Positions 1-5,746 of a stretch of DNA of 7,177 nt are shown here, in pieces. The notes below the pieces were generated by a model. The model was not told where the DNA came from, did no database searches, and saw only the letters and a program-made list of their open reading frames with translations. Every line of letters starts with the position of its first letter. The first letter of the stretch is position 1. The position numbers and the translations under genes are program-made. The DNA comes from Chloroflexota bacterium (GTDB lineage: Bacteria > Chloroflexota > Dehalococcoidia > UBA6926 > JACQUM01). Where the stretch lies: the NCBI GenBank assembly GCA_016210295.1, contig JACQUM010000062.1, forward strand, positions 1 to 7,177, written 5' to 3'.

Positions 1-28
1 ATAGATTTCTCCCCTTTCCTGGCCAGAG

Positions 29-62
29 CCTGCCCTGAGCTTGCCGAAGGGAAGGGGGCAGG
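29..62. repeat. Extragenic palindrome-like hairpin (REP-like)
   Basis: CCTGCCC at 29-35 is the exact reverse complement of GGGCAGG at 56-62, giving a 7-bp GC-rich stem. The loop region includes the end of CCCTGAGCTTGCCGAAGGG (33-51). This string closely resembles a short sequence (CCTGAGC, then TTGTCGAAGG or TTGCCGAAGG) that I recall as a dispersed extragenic repeat in many GC-rich bacterial genomes. Only one copy is seen here, so its repeat status rests on that resemblance. It could also act as a transcription stop for an unseen gene on the left, but the T run at 80-84 lies too far from the stem for a standard intrinsic terminator. Confidence 0.4.
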
Positions 63-112
63 GGGATGGTCGAAGAGGGTTTTTCATTCGCCTGCTAGGG
101 CGCTCCTCTCCC

Positions 113-145
113 TTGACATCCATCGCGTAGCCTTGCGCGTATCAT
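113..145 (+). promoter_or_regulatory. Candidate promoter for the LOG-like gene
   Basis: A perfect TTGACA -35 hexamer (113-118) is followed by TATCAT (140-145), a 4-of-6 or better match to a -10 box, about 37 bases before the ATG at 182. The spacer is 21 bases, longer than the usual 16-18, so this is a weak sigma-70-type candidate. No other match to both boxes is apparent upstream of the gene. Confidence 0.3.
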
Positions 146-181
146 GAGAAAGCATCCTCTGCGAAAGGACAGGCGGCTCCT

Positions 182-829
182 ATGGCTTCTCTCTCCACTG
201 GTGGGTACGATCCGGCTCACAACGGCCTTTTCCCCCGGATGACGGTCGGGGTCATGGGGTCGGCTGGGGGCAAAATCCCGGCAGCCGTTCTGAGGCGCGT
301 CTTCCGACTGGGCCAGGAGATCGCCGGCCGAGGGTACGTCCTCATCACCGGCGCCTGTCCGGGCATTCCCCACGAGGCTGTGAAAGGGGCGAAATCCAAG
401 GGCGGCTTCGTTGTCGGCGTCTCTCCGGCTCTCGACTTCCGCGAGCACGTGGAGGAGTTCCACTCTCCCACGTGGGGGTACGACGCCATCATCTATACGG
501 GCTCTGGGTTGATGGGCCGCGAGATAGAGAATATCCGCTCCTGCGACGTGGTCATCCTCGCCGGGGGACGCTCCGGGACCCTGGGGGAGTTCGCCATCGC
601 CTACGACGAAGCGAAAATCATCGGCGTCCTCCAGGGGACCGGCGGCATCACAGAGCACATCCCTGCCGTTGTCTCTTTCGTCAAGAAGAAGACGGGAGCG
701 GAGATCATCTACGCCTCGGACGAGCGTGAGCTGATGGATAAGCTCGAGATGGTCTACCGTCAGCGGCTGCTTCCTCAATACGAGGCTATCATCGCGGCGG
801 GGAGTCCCCACGGCGTCCTGGAGGACTGA
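182..829 (+). CDS. LOG / lysine-decarboxylase-like Rossmann-fold protein
   Basis: This 215-residue protein looks like a member of the LOG (SLOG, 'possible lysine decarboxylase') superfamily. These are nucleotide-binding Rossmann proteins, some of which release cytokinin-type bases from nucleotide monophosphates. A glycine-rich first strand (TVGVMGSAGG, 21-30) is followed by a segment resembling the second family block (LITGACPGIPHEAV, 54-67) and the signature GGRSGTLGEF (128-137). The signature matches GGxGTxxE, with Glu136 as the likely catalytic or ribose-binding acid; Arg113 lies near the usual conserved Arg. The usual Pro before GG is Ala127 here, so true phosphoribohydrolase activity is uncertain. 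The ATG at 182 was chosen because AAAGGA and AGGCGG lie upstream; an ATG at 239 (Met20) sits right at the fold start and is a credible alternative. It stands alone, convergent with moeA. Cytosolic; substrate unknown. Confidence 0.85.
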   Translation: MASLSTGGYDPAHNGLFPRMTVGVMGSAGGKIPAAVLRRVFRLGQEIAGRGYVLITGACPGIPHEAVKGAKSKGGFVVGVSPALDFREHVEEFHSPTWGYDAIIYTGSGLMGREIENIRSCDVVILAGGRSGTLGEFAIAYDEAKIIGVLQGTGGITEHIPAVVSFVKKKTGAEIIYASDERELMDKLEMVYRQRLLPQYEAIIAAGSPHGVLED

Positions 830-861
830 GGAGCGGGGTGAGGCGGCGTCTCGACAGCCGG

Positions 862-2112
862 TTAGTCGAGGAGCTCCACCCGGACCTTGGCTCCCACGGG
901 CATGACAGGCACGTCCTCAGGACAGATGGCCAGGCCAGTGGCCTTGGCCATGGAGGAGAGGATGTTGGAGCCTTGCGCTCCCGTCAAGCGGGCGTGGGTC
1001 TCCCCTTCGCGCTCGGTGAGGACGGCTCGCGCGTAGACCCGGCGCCCGTCGTCGTTGACGATGGGCTCCTCCAGGATTGCCTCGACCGCGCGAGACTCCC
1101 AGGAGGCGTGTCCCATCATCTTCAGGATGGCAGGCCTGGCCAGGATGTGGAAGACGACCATGCTGCTCACGGGGTTGCCGGGCAGCCCCAGGTGCGGGAC
1201 GTGGCGACGCCAGGGAGACCCTTTCCGGCCGCGAATAATGCCGAAGGCGACGGGTTTTCCGGGCCGCATCCGCACCTCCCAGAGGCGGAGGTCTCCATAG
1301 GAGGCCAACACCTCCTTCACCAGGTCGTAGTAGCCTTTGGAGACCCCTGCGGAGGTGAGCAGGAGGTCGGCGTCGCGGGCCTGCTCCATCTTCTCCGCCA
1401 CGGAATCGACCGTGTCCCGGGCGATGCCCAGGACCTTGGGGATGCCTCCGATCCCCCGCACCAGGGCGGCGGTGGTGTAGGTGTTGATGTCGTAGATGTG
1501 GCCCGGCTCCAGCTCACCGCCTGGGGGAGTGAGCTCGTCGCCGGTGGCGAGAACAGCCACGACAGGGCGGCGGTGGACGCGCACGGTGTCCCGGCCCAGG
1601 GAGGCCAGGACACCGAGGTGGGCCGCGCCGAGAGGAGTCCCTCTCGTCAGCACGCGCTCTCCCTGCCGCAGGTCCTCGCCCGCTCGGCGGACGTTTCGAC
1701 TCGGAACGACAGGGACATGGATGGAGATCTGGCCGAGATCTTTCTTCGTCGCCCGTCGCTCCTCCTCGTCCGTGTCCTCGAAGCGGACCACGGCGTCGGC
1801 GCCAGGCGGAAGGGGGGCGCCGGTCATGATGCGAAGGGCCGTGTGAGGCGAGAGGGCAGGAGGTCGCTGCCCCGCCGCCACCTCCCCTGCCACCGGCAAG
1901 GTGACGGGCCTCTTGAGAGTCGCCGAGGAGGCGTCCTCGGCGCGGACGGCGTAGCCGTCCATGGCGGAGTTGTCCCAGGGCGGAACGTCCAGGCGGGAGA
2001 CAACGTCCTCCGCCAGCACTTGCCCCAAGGCGGTCAAGAGAGGTTTCTCCTCCGCCTCAAGGGGGGAGACGGCCGCCAACACCTGCTCAAGGGCTTCTTC
2101 CACGCGGAGCAC
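862..2112 (-). CDS. moeA: Molybdopterin molybdenumtransferase MoeA
   Basis: MoeA inserts molybdate into adenylylated molybdopterin, the last step of basic molybdenum cofactor synthesis. From the GTG at 2112 the protein is 416 residues, close to the usual ~410. Hallmarks in order: DNSAMDGYAV (47-56), MTGAPLPPGADAVV (96-109), RRAGEDL (142-148), ATGDEL (189-194) opening the MoCF/MogA-like domain, TSAGVSKGYYD (253-263), MRPGKPVAFG (282-291) and LPGNPVSS (310-317). The C-terminal domain IV ends in VELLD. The frame stays open upstream to an ATG at 2286, but that 58-residue extension is poor in family features, while GAGAGGAGG precedes the GTG by about 11 bases. A second GTG four codons downstream is also possible. 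Usual TSGGVSxGxYD reads TSAGVSKGYYD, and the DSN triad reads DIN (208-210): mild variations. No other Mo-cofactor gene is in the window; presence implies molybdo- or tungstoenzymes in the host. Confidence 0.95.
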   Translation of the reverse strand: MLRVEEALEQVLAAVSPLEAEEKPLLTALGQVLAEDVVSRLDVPPWDNSAMDGYAVRAEDASSATLKRPVTLPVAGEVAAGQRPPALSPHTALRIMTGAPLPPGADAVVRFEDTDEEERRATKKDLGQISIHVPVVPSRNVRRAGEDLRQGERVLTRGTPLGAAHLGVLASLGRDTVRVHRRPVVAVLATGDELTPPGGELEPGHIYDINTYTTAALVRGIGGIPKVLGIARDTVDSVAEKMEQARDADLLLTSAGVSKGYYDLVKEVLASYGDLRLWEVRMRPGKPVAFGIIRGRKGSPWRRHVPHLGLPGNPVSSMVVFHILARPAILKMMGHASWESRAVEAILEEPIVNDDGRRVYARAVLTEREGETHARLTGAQGSNILSSMAKATGLAICPEDVPVMPVGAKVRVELLD

Positions 2113-2287
2113 AGGCTTTTGCGCCTCCTCTCCGTCATTATAGGGGCTCTCTGCGCGAGGATTTTCCCCTGGGGTTGTTGCTCTTTGGCCGAAGCACGGC
2201 GGCGTCAAGTGGTTATATAATTGGACTGCTGGCGCTCGGAGCGGACAAGAGCCCTGGATCACAGGGACGGACGGGAGAGGGGACATT
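2113..2287. promoter_or_regulatory. Divergent intergenic region with two TATAAT boxes
   Basis: This 175-base gap lies between the start of moeA (leftward) and the small membrane protein gene (rightward), so it should hold both promoters. On the reverse strand a perfect TATAAT occupies 2142-2137, about 25 bases before the GTG; a start near 2130 would leave a short leader that still includes GAGGAGG. On the forward strand another TATAAT occupies 2216-2221, about 67 bases before the ATG at 2288. Neither has a recognisable -35 box at 16-18 bases. The local AT richness (GGTTATATAATTGG) stands out in this GC-rich sequence. The boxes are seen; promoter function is inferred. Confidence 0.4.
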
Positions 2288-2533
2288 ATGGGTTACGACC
2301 CGATGTGGGTCCAGGGCCACGCGGTTGAAAAGGAGCTTGAGCGGATACGGGAGAGCGAAGAGCGGCTTCGTGATCCTGAGGGATACCGCTTTCGGAAGGA
2401 GTTGGAAGCCTTCCGACGGCCGCGGGGCTGGCACGCCGTCCTGGAGGTCTTCCTAAGCGGCATCATCATAACGGCGGTCCTGTTTCTTCTCTTCTCCCTC
2501 CTCCTTGGGGCGTCACCTTCCGGGCCAGGCTAG
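2288..2533 (+). CDS. Small single-pass membrane protein, unknown function
   Basis: I do not recognise this 81-residue protein. It opens with a highly charged, probably helical segment rich in Glu and Arg (about 12-46). A clear hydrophobic helix follows (about 50-73; residues VFLSGIIITAVLFLLFSLLL) and a short Gly/Ser/Pro tail. With Arg/His before the helix and few charges after it, the N-terminus is most likely cytoplasmic. There is no signal peptide cleavage site and no cysteine. GAGAGGGG sits five bases before the ATG, a good ribosome binding site, and the hydrophobic block is unlikely by chance, so I take it as real. It is divergent from moeA and convergent with pheT, so it is probably transcribed alone. 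No function can be assigned. Confidence 0.75.
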   Translation: MGYDPMWVQGHAVEKELERIRESEERLRDPEGYRFRKELEAFRRPRGWHAVLEVFLSGIIITAVLFLLFSLLLGASPSGPG

Positions 2534-2543
2534 CCAGGAAGGT
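2515..2543. terminator. Weak inverted repeat at convergent gene ends
   Basis: ACCTTCC (2515-2521) is the reverse complement of GGAAGGT (2537-2543), a 7-bp stem around a 15-base loop that itself contains GGCTAGCC and the stop codon of the small membrane protein gene. It lies between two converging genes, where a terminator is expected. There is no proper T run after it on either strand, only a pyrimidine-rich stretch, so intrinsic termination is doubtful. Confidence 0.2.
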
Positions 2544-2579
2544 CCTTCTACCTGCCCTTGCGGGGTCTTTGGAGGCGCC

Positions 2580-4979
2580 CTATCCCCTCAGCTCGGCCCC
2601 TGCTTGCTCCTTGAGGGCGGCCAGGAGCTGGTTCTGAGCGATCTCCACTTCCCGCTCCGCGAGCGTCCGCGTGGGGCTTTGCCAGACCACGCGAAAGGCC
2701 AGGGACTTCTTCCCTGGAGGGACCTTTTCTCCCGTGTAGACGTCGAAGAGGATGACTCGGGCGATAGCGGGGAACCGGCGGATGGTCTCCTCCACCGCTC
2801 CGGCCGGGGTCTCCTGGTCCACAACTAAGGCGAGGTCGCGGACCACGCCCGGATAGCGGGAGACGGTGCTATAGCGGCGCTGGACGGGGGCGCGGGACAA
2901 CAGGCGCTCCAGGTCCACCTCCGCCAGGATGACCACGGGCGTCGCGATCTCGAAGCCGTGAAGAGTGTCCGGGTGGACCTCTCCCAGGAGCCCCACCTCC
3001 TCGCCCTCCAACAGGATCCGGGCCGTCCGTCCCGGCACCAGGATGCGATCCGAGACGGCCTCGAAGGTAGGAGAGAGGTCGAGCCGGGCAAAGAAGCCCT
3101 CCAGGATGCCCTTGGCGTCGAAGAAGTCTATCGATGACTCCGCCTCGCCGAAGCGCGAAATGCCGTGGCGGGCCCCGCCGAAGACGGCGGCCATCACCTC
3201 CTTTTCCTCGGGCAGACCACCGGAGCGGGGAAGATAGACGCGTCCGAGTTCGAAGAGGCGCAGGCCCTCCTCCTGGCTCCGCTCGTTCTGCGCGAAGGTC
3301 CGAAGGAGGGAGCCGCGCAGAGTGGTGCGGAGGTACTCTTGCTCTGGCGACATGGGGTTCCAGAGGTGGAGCGGCTCCGGGGCCCCCTCGGGCTGTGACT
3401 GCTCGATGGTCTCCTTACTCGCGAGAGAGTAGGTGATGACCTCTTGCATCCCGAGGCTGACGAGAGTCTGCCGGACACGCCTCTTGAGATCCAGCATGGG
3501 GCGCGGTTGGTAGCCGGCCAGCGTTCCTTGGGGCAGCGTCGTTGGAATGGCCTCGTAGCCGATGATCCGAGCGATCTCCTCCATGAGGTCTTCCGGAATG
3601 GTGAGGTCGGTCCGCCAGTAGGGAGGGATCACGTCGAGGGCGCCGCCGCCAGCGGAGCGGACGATGAGGCCGAGGGCAGAAAGCGTCTGCGCCACCTTCT
3701 CTTGAGAGAAGTTCGCCCCCAGCACTCGAGCGACGCGATGTATGTCGAGGCGGACCGGCTTCGTCTCTCGCGGCGCGGGGTAGACATCCACGAACCCGCG
3801 AGATGCCCTGCCGCCGCAGAGCTGGACCATGAGCTGGGTGGCCCGCTTGATGGCGTGGAGAGGCAGCTCCGGCGACAGCCCTTTCTCGAAGCGGACAGAG
3901 GCTTCGGTCCGCATCTTGTGGCGTCCCGCCGTCCGGCGGATGCTGGAGGGATGAAAGTTTGCCGACTCGATGAGGACGGCCGTCGTCCTGTCGGAGACCT
4001 CCGCTTCAGCCCCGCCCATGATCCCCGCCAGGGCCACAGGGGTCTCGGCGTCGGCGATGACGAGGTCCTGATCGGTCAGCTCATGGAGCTCGCCGTCCAG
4101 GGTCCTCAAAGGCTCTTGGGGCCGCGCTCGCCGCACAACGATCTTCCGGTCCCGGAGGGTGGCGAAGTCGAAGGCGTGGAGGGGCTGGCCGTACTCCAAG
4201 AGGATGTAGTTGGTGACATCTACGACGTTGTTGATGGGCCGCATCCCGCCCGCCTTGAGACGTTCTTGCATCCATGCCGGCGAGGGGCCGACTCTGACCC
4301 CTGTGACGAGAGCGGCGATATAGCGTGGGCAGAGGTCAGGATCGCGGATTTCAACTGAGGCCTGGCCTCCGATGGGGGCACTCTCTTCGGCATAGGCGAG
4401 GTCGGGCATTCGGACGGTGCCGCCGATGAGGGCGGCGACTTCCCAGGCGACGCCCAGGACGGACATCCAGTCCGGGCGGTTGGGGGTGACCTCCAGGTCG
4501 AAGATGGTGTCGCCCAGGTAGGCGGCGAGGGGAGCGCCCGCGGGTGCGTCGGGGGGGAGGACCACGATGCCGGTGTGGTCGTCGCCAAGGCCCAACTCCC
4601 GCTCGGAGCAGATCATACCCTCGGAGCGCACGCCACGGATCCTTGCCGCCTTGAGGCGCTCCCGCTCCCCCGTCTCAGGGTTGATGAGGCTGGCCCCCAC
4701 GCGAGCGAACGGGACCTTCTGGCCCTGGGCGACGTTGGGAGCGCCGCAGACGACGGTAAGAGTCTCGCCGCCGAGGCCCACCGTCGCCAGCTTCAGGCGG
4801 TCGGCGTTGGGGTGCTGCTCCAGGGCGAGGACGTGGCCGACCACGACGTTCTCCCAGCCCGACCCCACCCGCTCGATGCTCTCGACCTCTAGGCCGGCCA
4901 TGGTCAGTCGTTGGGCAAGCTCCTCGGTGGGGAGATCGAAGGCAACGTAGTCGCGGAGCCACTTCAGGGAGACGCGCAT
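2580..4979 (-). CDS. pheT: Phenylalanyl-tRNA synthetase beta subunit
   Basis: The beta chain of the cytosolic heterotetrameric PheRS, which charges tRNA-Phe with phenylalanine and edits mis-made Tyr-tRNA-Phe. The 799 residues match the usual bacterial length. It begins MRVSLKWLRDYV, the typical PheT start, with AAGAGG four bases before the ATG. Domains in order: EMAP/OB-type tRNA-binding domain (about 40-155, HPNADRL at 56-62, VCGAPNV at 77-83); B3/B4 editing region (about 215-375, containing PINNVVDVTNY at 248-258 and RTEASVRFEKG at 357-367); B5 domain (about 400-475, ending in the EEIARIIGY motif at 467-475); the catalytic-like core (about 490-690); and the ferredoxin-like anticodon-binding (FDX-ACB) domain (about 702-798, FRVVWQSPTRTL at 762-773). 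TPNRPD (165-170) is the conserved linker. It is last in the reverse operon, separated from pheS by three genes instead of adjoining it. The open frame continues upstream to 5291, but that part overlaps the zinc-ribbon gene and is not protein-like. Confidence 0.97.
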   Translation of the reverse strand: MRVSLKWLRDYVAFDLPTEELAQRLTMAGLEVESIERVGSGWENVVVGHVLALEQHPNADRLKLATVGLGGETLTVVCGAPNVAQGQKVPFARVGASLINPETGERERLKAARIRGVRSEGMICSERELGLGDDHTGIVVLPPDAPAGAPLAAYLGDTIFDLEVTPNRPDWMSVLGVAWEVAALIGGTVRMPDLAYAEESAPIGGQASVEIRDPDLCPRYIAALVTGVRVGPSPAWMQERLKAGGMRPINNVVDVTNYILLEYGQPLHAFDFATLRDRKIVVRRARPQEPLRTLDGELHELTDQDLVIADAETPVALAGIMGGAEAEVSDRTTAVLIESANFHPSSIRRTAGRHKMRTEASVRFEKGLSPELPLHAIKRATQLMVQLCGGRASRGFVDVYPAPRETKPVRLDIHRVARVLGANFSQEKVAQTLSALGLIVRSAGGGALDVIPPYWRTDLTIPEDLMEEIARIIGYEAIPTTLPQGTLAGYQPRPMLDLKRRVRQTLVSLGMQEVITYSLASKETIEQSQPEGAPEPLHLWNPMSPEQEYLRTTLRGSLLRTFAQNERSQEEGLRLFELGRVYLPRSGGLPEEKEVMAAVFGGARHGISRFGEAESSIDFFDAKGILEGFFARLDLSPTFEAVSDRILVPGRTARILLEGEEVGLLGEVHPDTLHGFEIATPVVILAEVDLERLLSRAPVQRRYSTVSRYPGVVRDLALVVDQETPAGAVEETIRRFPAIARVILFDVYTGEKVPPGKKSLAFRVVWQSPTRTLAEREVEIAQNQLLAALKEQAGAELRG

Positions 4980-4987
4980 GGGGCCTC

Positions 4988-5326
4988 TTATGAGCCGCGT
5001 TGCTCTTCGGGCTGCTTTTCGGGGGCCTCTTCCGAGGGTGGCTGAGGTGTGGCCACGACGATCCCCTGGGGCGGCTGCGCTGCCGGCTCGGCGGACGCCT
5101 CGGCCTGCTGCACCAGGCCCTTGACCTCGTGGCGGGGCTTCAGAGGGATCTTGGGGGGGTGGTGGGAGGTGGACTGGACGGTGTAGACCCGGCCGCAGCG
5201 GTGGCAGTGGAAGCGGTGGGGGATGAGGGCCGTGGGGCGGCGGAGCTCGGTGTGGCCCTCGTAGAAGACGAAGGCGCCGCATCCAGGGCACTTCTGGTCG
5301 GCTGGGACGGGCTGCTGAGTGGTCAT
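4988..5326 (-). CDS. Zinc-ribbon protein with disordered tail
   Basis: A 112-residue protein with CPGC (Cys13, Cys16) and CHRC (Cys41, Cys44). The spacing and the Gly after each pair suggest one zinc ribbon over residues 10-50, with several His (25, 37, 40, 42) near the second pair. From about residue 52 the chain is rich in Pro, Glu, Gln and Ala and is probably disordered. No enzyme motif is present, so it could be an adaptor, a nucleic-acid-binding protein or an unknown regulator. It starts 6 bases after the PIN gene stop with no visible Shine-Dalgarno sequence (AATTAACC precedes the ATG), suggesting coupled re-initiation. It ends 8 bases before pheT. High G+C like pheT (44 of 60 in the row from 5221) suggests it is an older resident than the two genes upstream. 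Function unknown. Confidence 0.8.
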   Translation of the reverse strand: MTTQQPVPADQKCPGCGAFVFYEGHTELRRPTALIPHRFHCHRCGRVYTVQSTSHHPPKIPLKPRHEVKGLVQQAEASAEPAAQPPQGIVVATPQPPSEEAPEKQPEEQRGS

Positions 5327-5332
5327 GGTTAA

Positions 5333-5746
5333 TTACAAATCGAGATATTGTTGTGGATACAGCGCCTCTATGTGCCTTCGTTGTAGTTCTGCCAGAACGG
5401 GCTGCTTTCGGAAAGCCCGCCGATCGGTGGAGATGATGTAGCGGACGCGGGCCTCTATGGCGGCTCCGATGAAAGGTCTATCCTGCTCCGGCCCGACATC
5501 CACTCGCCTATTGGCGGTCGTCCGCCATTTGCCTCGCCGTAGCAGGTCAGGGATGACCTCTCCCAAGATCAAGGTGGCCTGGACACCCGCCTTCGGTGCC
5601 TGTTCCACGTACTCGTCTACAATCCGAGTGTTCACAATGATGCGGTCACAGCGCTCGAGGATGGCATCGTAGATCGGCCGGTACTCTCCGTTCTCCGTGA
5701 GGGAGCGGATGAAGACATAGGTGTCCACAACGACACTCTCACTCAC
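5333..5746 (-). CDS. PIN-domain nuclease, likely toxin/effector
   Basis: A 137-residue PIN-fold protein, resembling the COG1569 'PIN family toxin component' group. PIN domains are metal-dependent ribonucleases with three or four acidic residues. Candidates seen here are Asp8 in VVVDTYVF (usual DTNV, so Asn is Tyr10), Asp44/Glu45 in RIVDEYVEQ, Asp89 in EQDRPFIGAA, and Asp108 in YIISTDRRAF. All four positions look intact. The start is a GTG at 5746 that overlaps the end of the ATPase gene by 8 bases (GTGAGTGA); AGAAGG lies immediately before it, too close for an ideal ribosome binding site, so translation is probably coupled to the ATPase. The frame has no VapB-type antitoxin beside it: the only partner is the ATPase. 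G+C is near 50-55% in sampled rows, lower than pheT. The RNA target is unknown, and a role in defence or stress is inference. Confidence 0.85.
   Translation of the reverse strand: MSESVVVDTYVFIRSLTENGEYRPIYDAILERCDRIIVNTRIVDEYVEQAPKAGVQATLILGEVIPDLLRRGKWRTTANRRVDVGPEQDRPFIGAAIEARVRYIISTDRRAFRKQPVLAELQRRHIEALYPQQYLDL
5739..5746 (-). promoter_or_regulatory. 8-base stop/start overlap coupling ATPase and PIN genes
   Basis: On the reverse strand the sequence GGGTGAGTGAGAG contains the PIN start GTG (5746) and the ATPase stop TGA (5741-5739). Such overlaps usually mean the second gene is translated by ribosomes finishing the first, fixing the ratio of the two products. This is the tightest junction in the cluster. 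Confidence 0.7.

Larger units (their letters stand above)
1..181. other. Non-coding left-end region
   Basis: I see no convincing gene here. The stretch contains a GC-rich inverted repeat (29-62), a short T run (80-84), a TTGACA hexamer (113-118) with a TATCAT hexamer downstream (140-145), and a purine-rich stretch just before the first forward gene. Whatever lies to the left is outside the window, so part of this may be the 3' flank of another gene. Confidence 0.6.

Noticed and set aside
95..811. 238-codon reverse-strand open frame opposite the LOG-like gene
   Set aside because: The forward frame carries Rossmann and GGxGTxxE motifs; the reverse translation has none.
830..861. Terminator between the LOG-like gene and moeA
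   Set aside because: Only a 4-bp CGGC/GCCG stem with no T run is visible in the 32-base gap.
838..2220. 460-codon open frame on the forward strand opposite moeA
   Set aside because: It is an antisense shadow: the translation is Gly/Arg/Asp-rich with no domain, while the reverse strand encodes clear MoeA motifs. High third-position G+C keeps opposite frames open.
2113..2286. 58-residue N-terminal extension of MoeA from ATG at 2286
   Set aside because: It has no family features and would fill the divergent promoter region. The GTG at 2112 has a GGAGG-type site upstream and gives a normal length.
3444..4358. 304-codon open frame on the forward strand opposite pheT
   Set aside because: Antisense shadow of a strongly conserved gene; the translation shows no family features.
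4980..5291. 104-residue N-terminal extension of PheT
   Set aside because: It is Pro/Arg/His-rich, overlaps the zinc-ribbon gene in another frame, and the MRVSLKWLRDYV start with a ribosome binding site at 4979 gives the usual PheT length.
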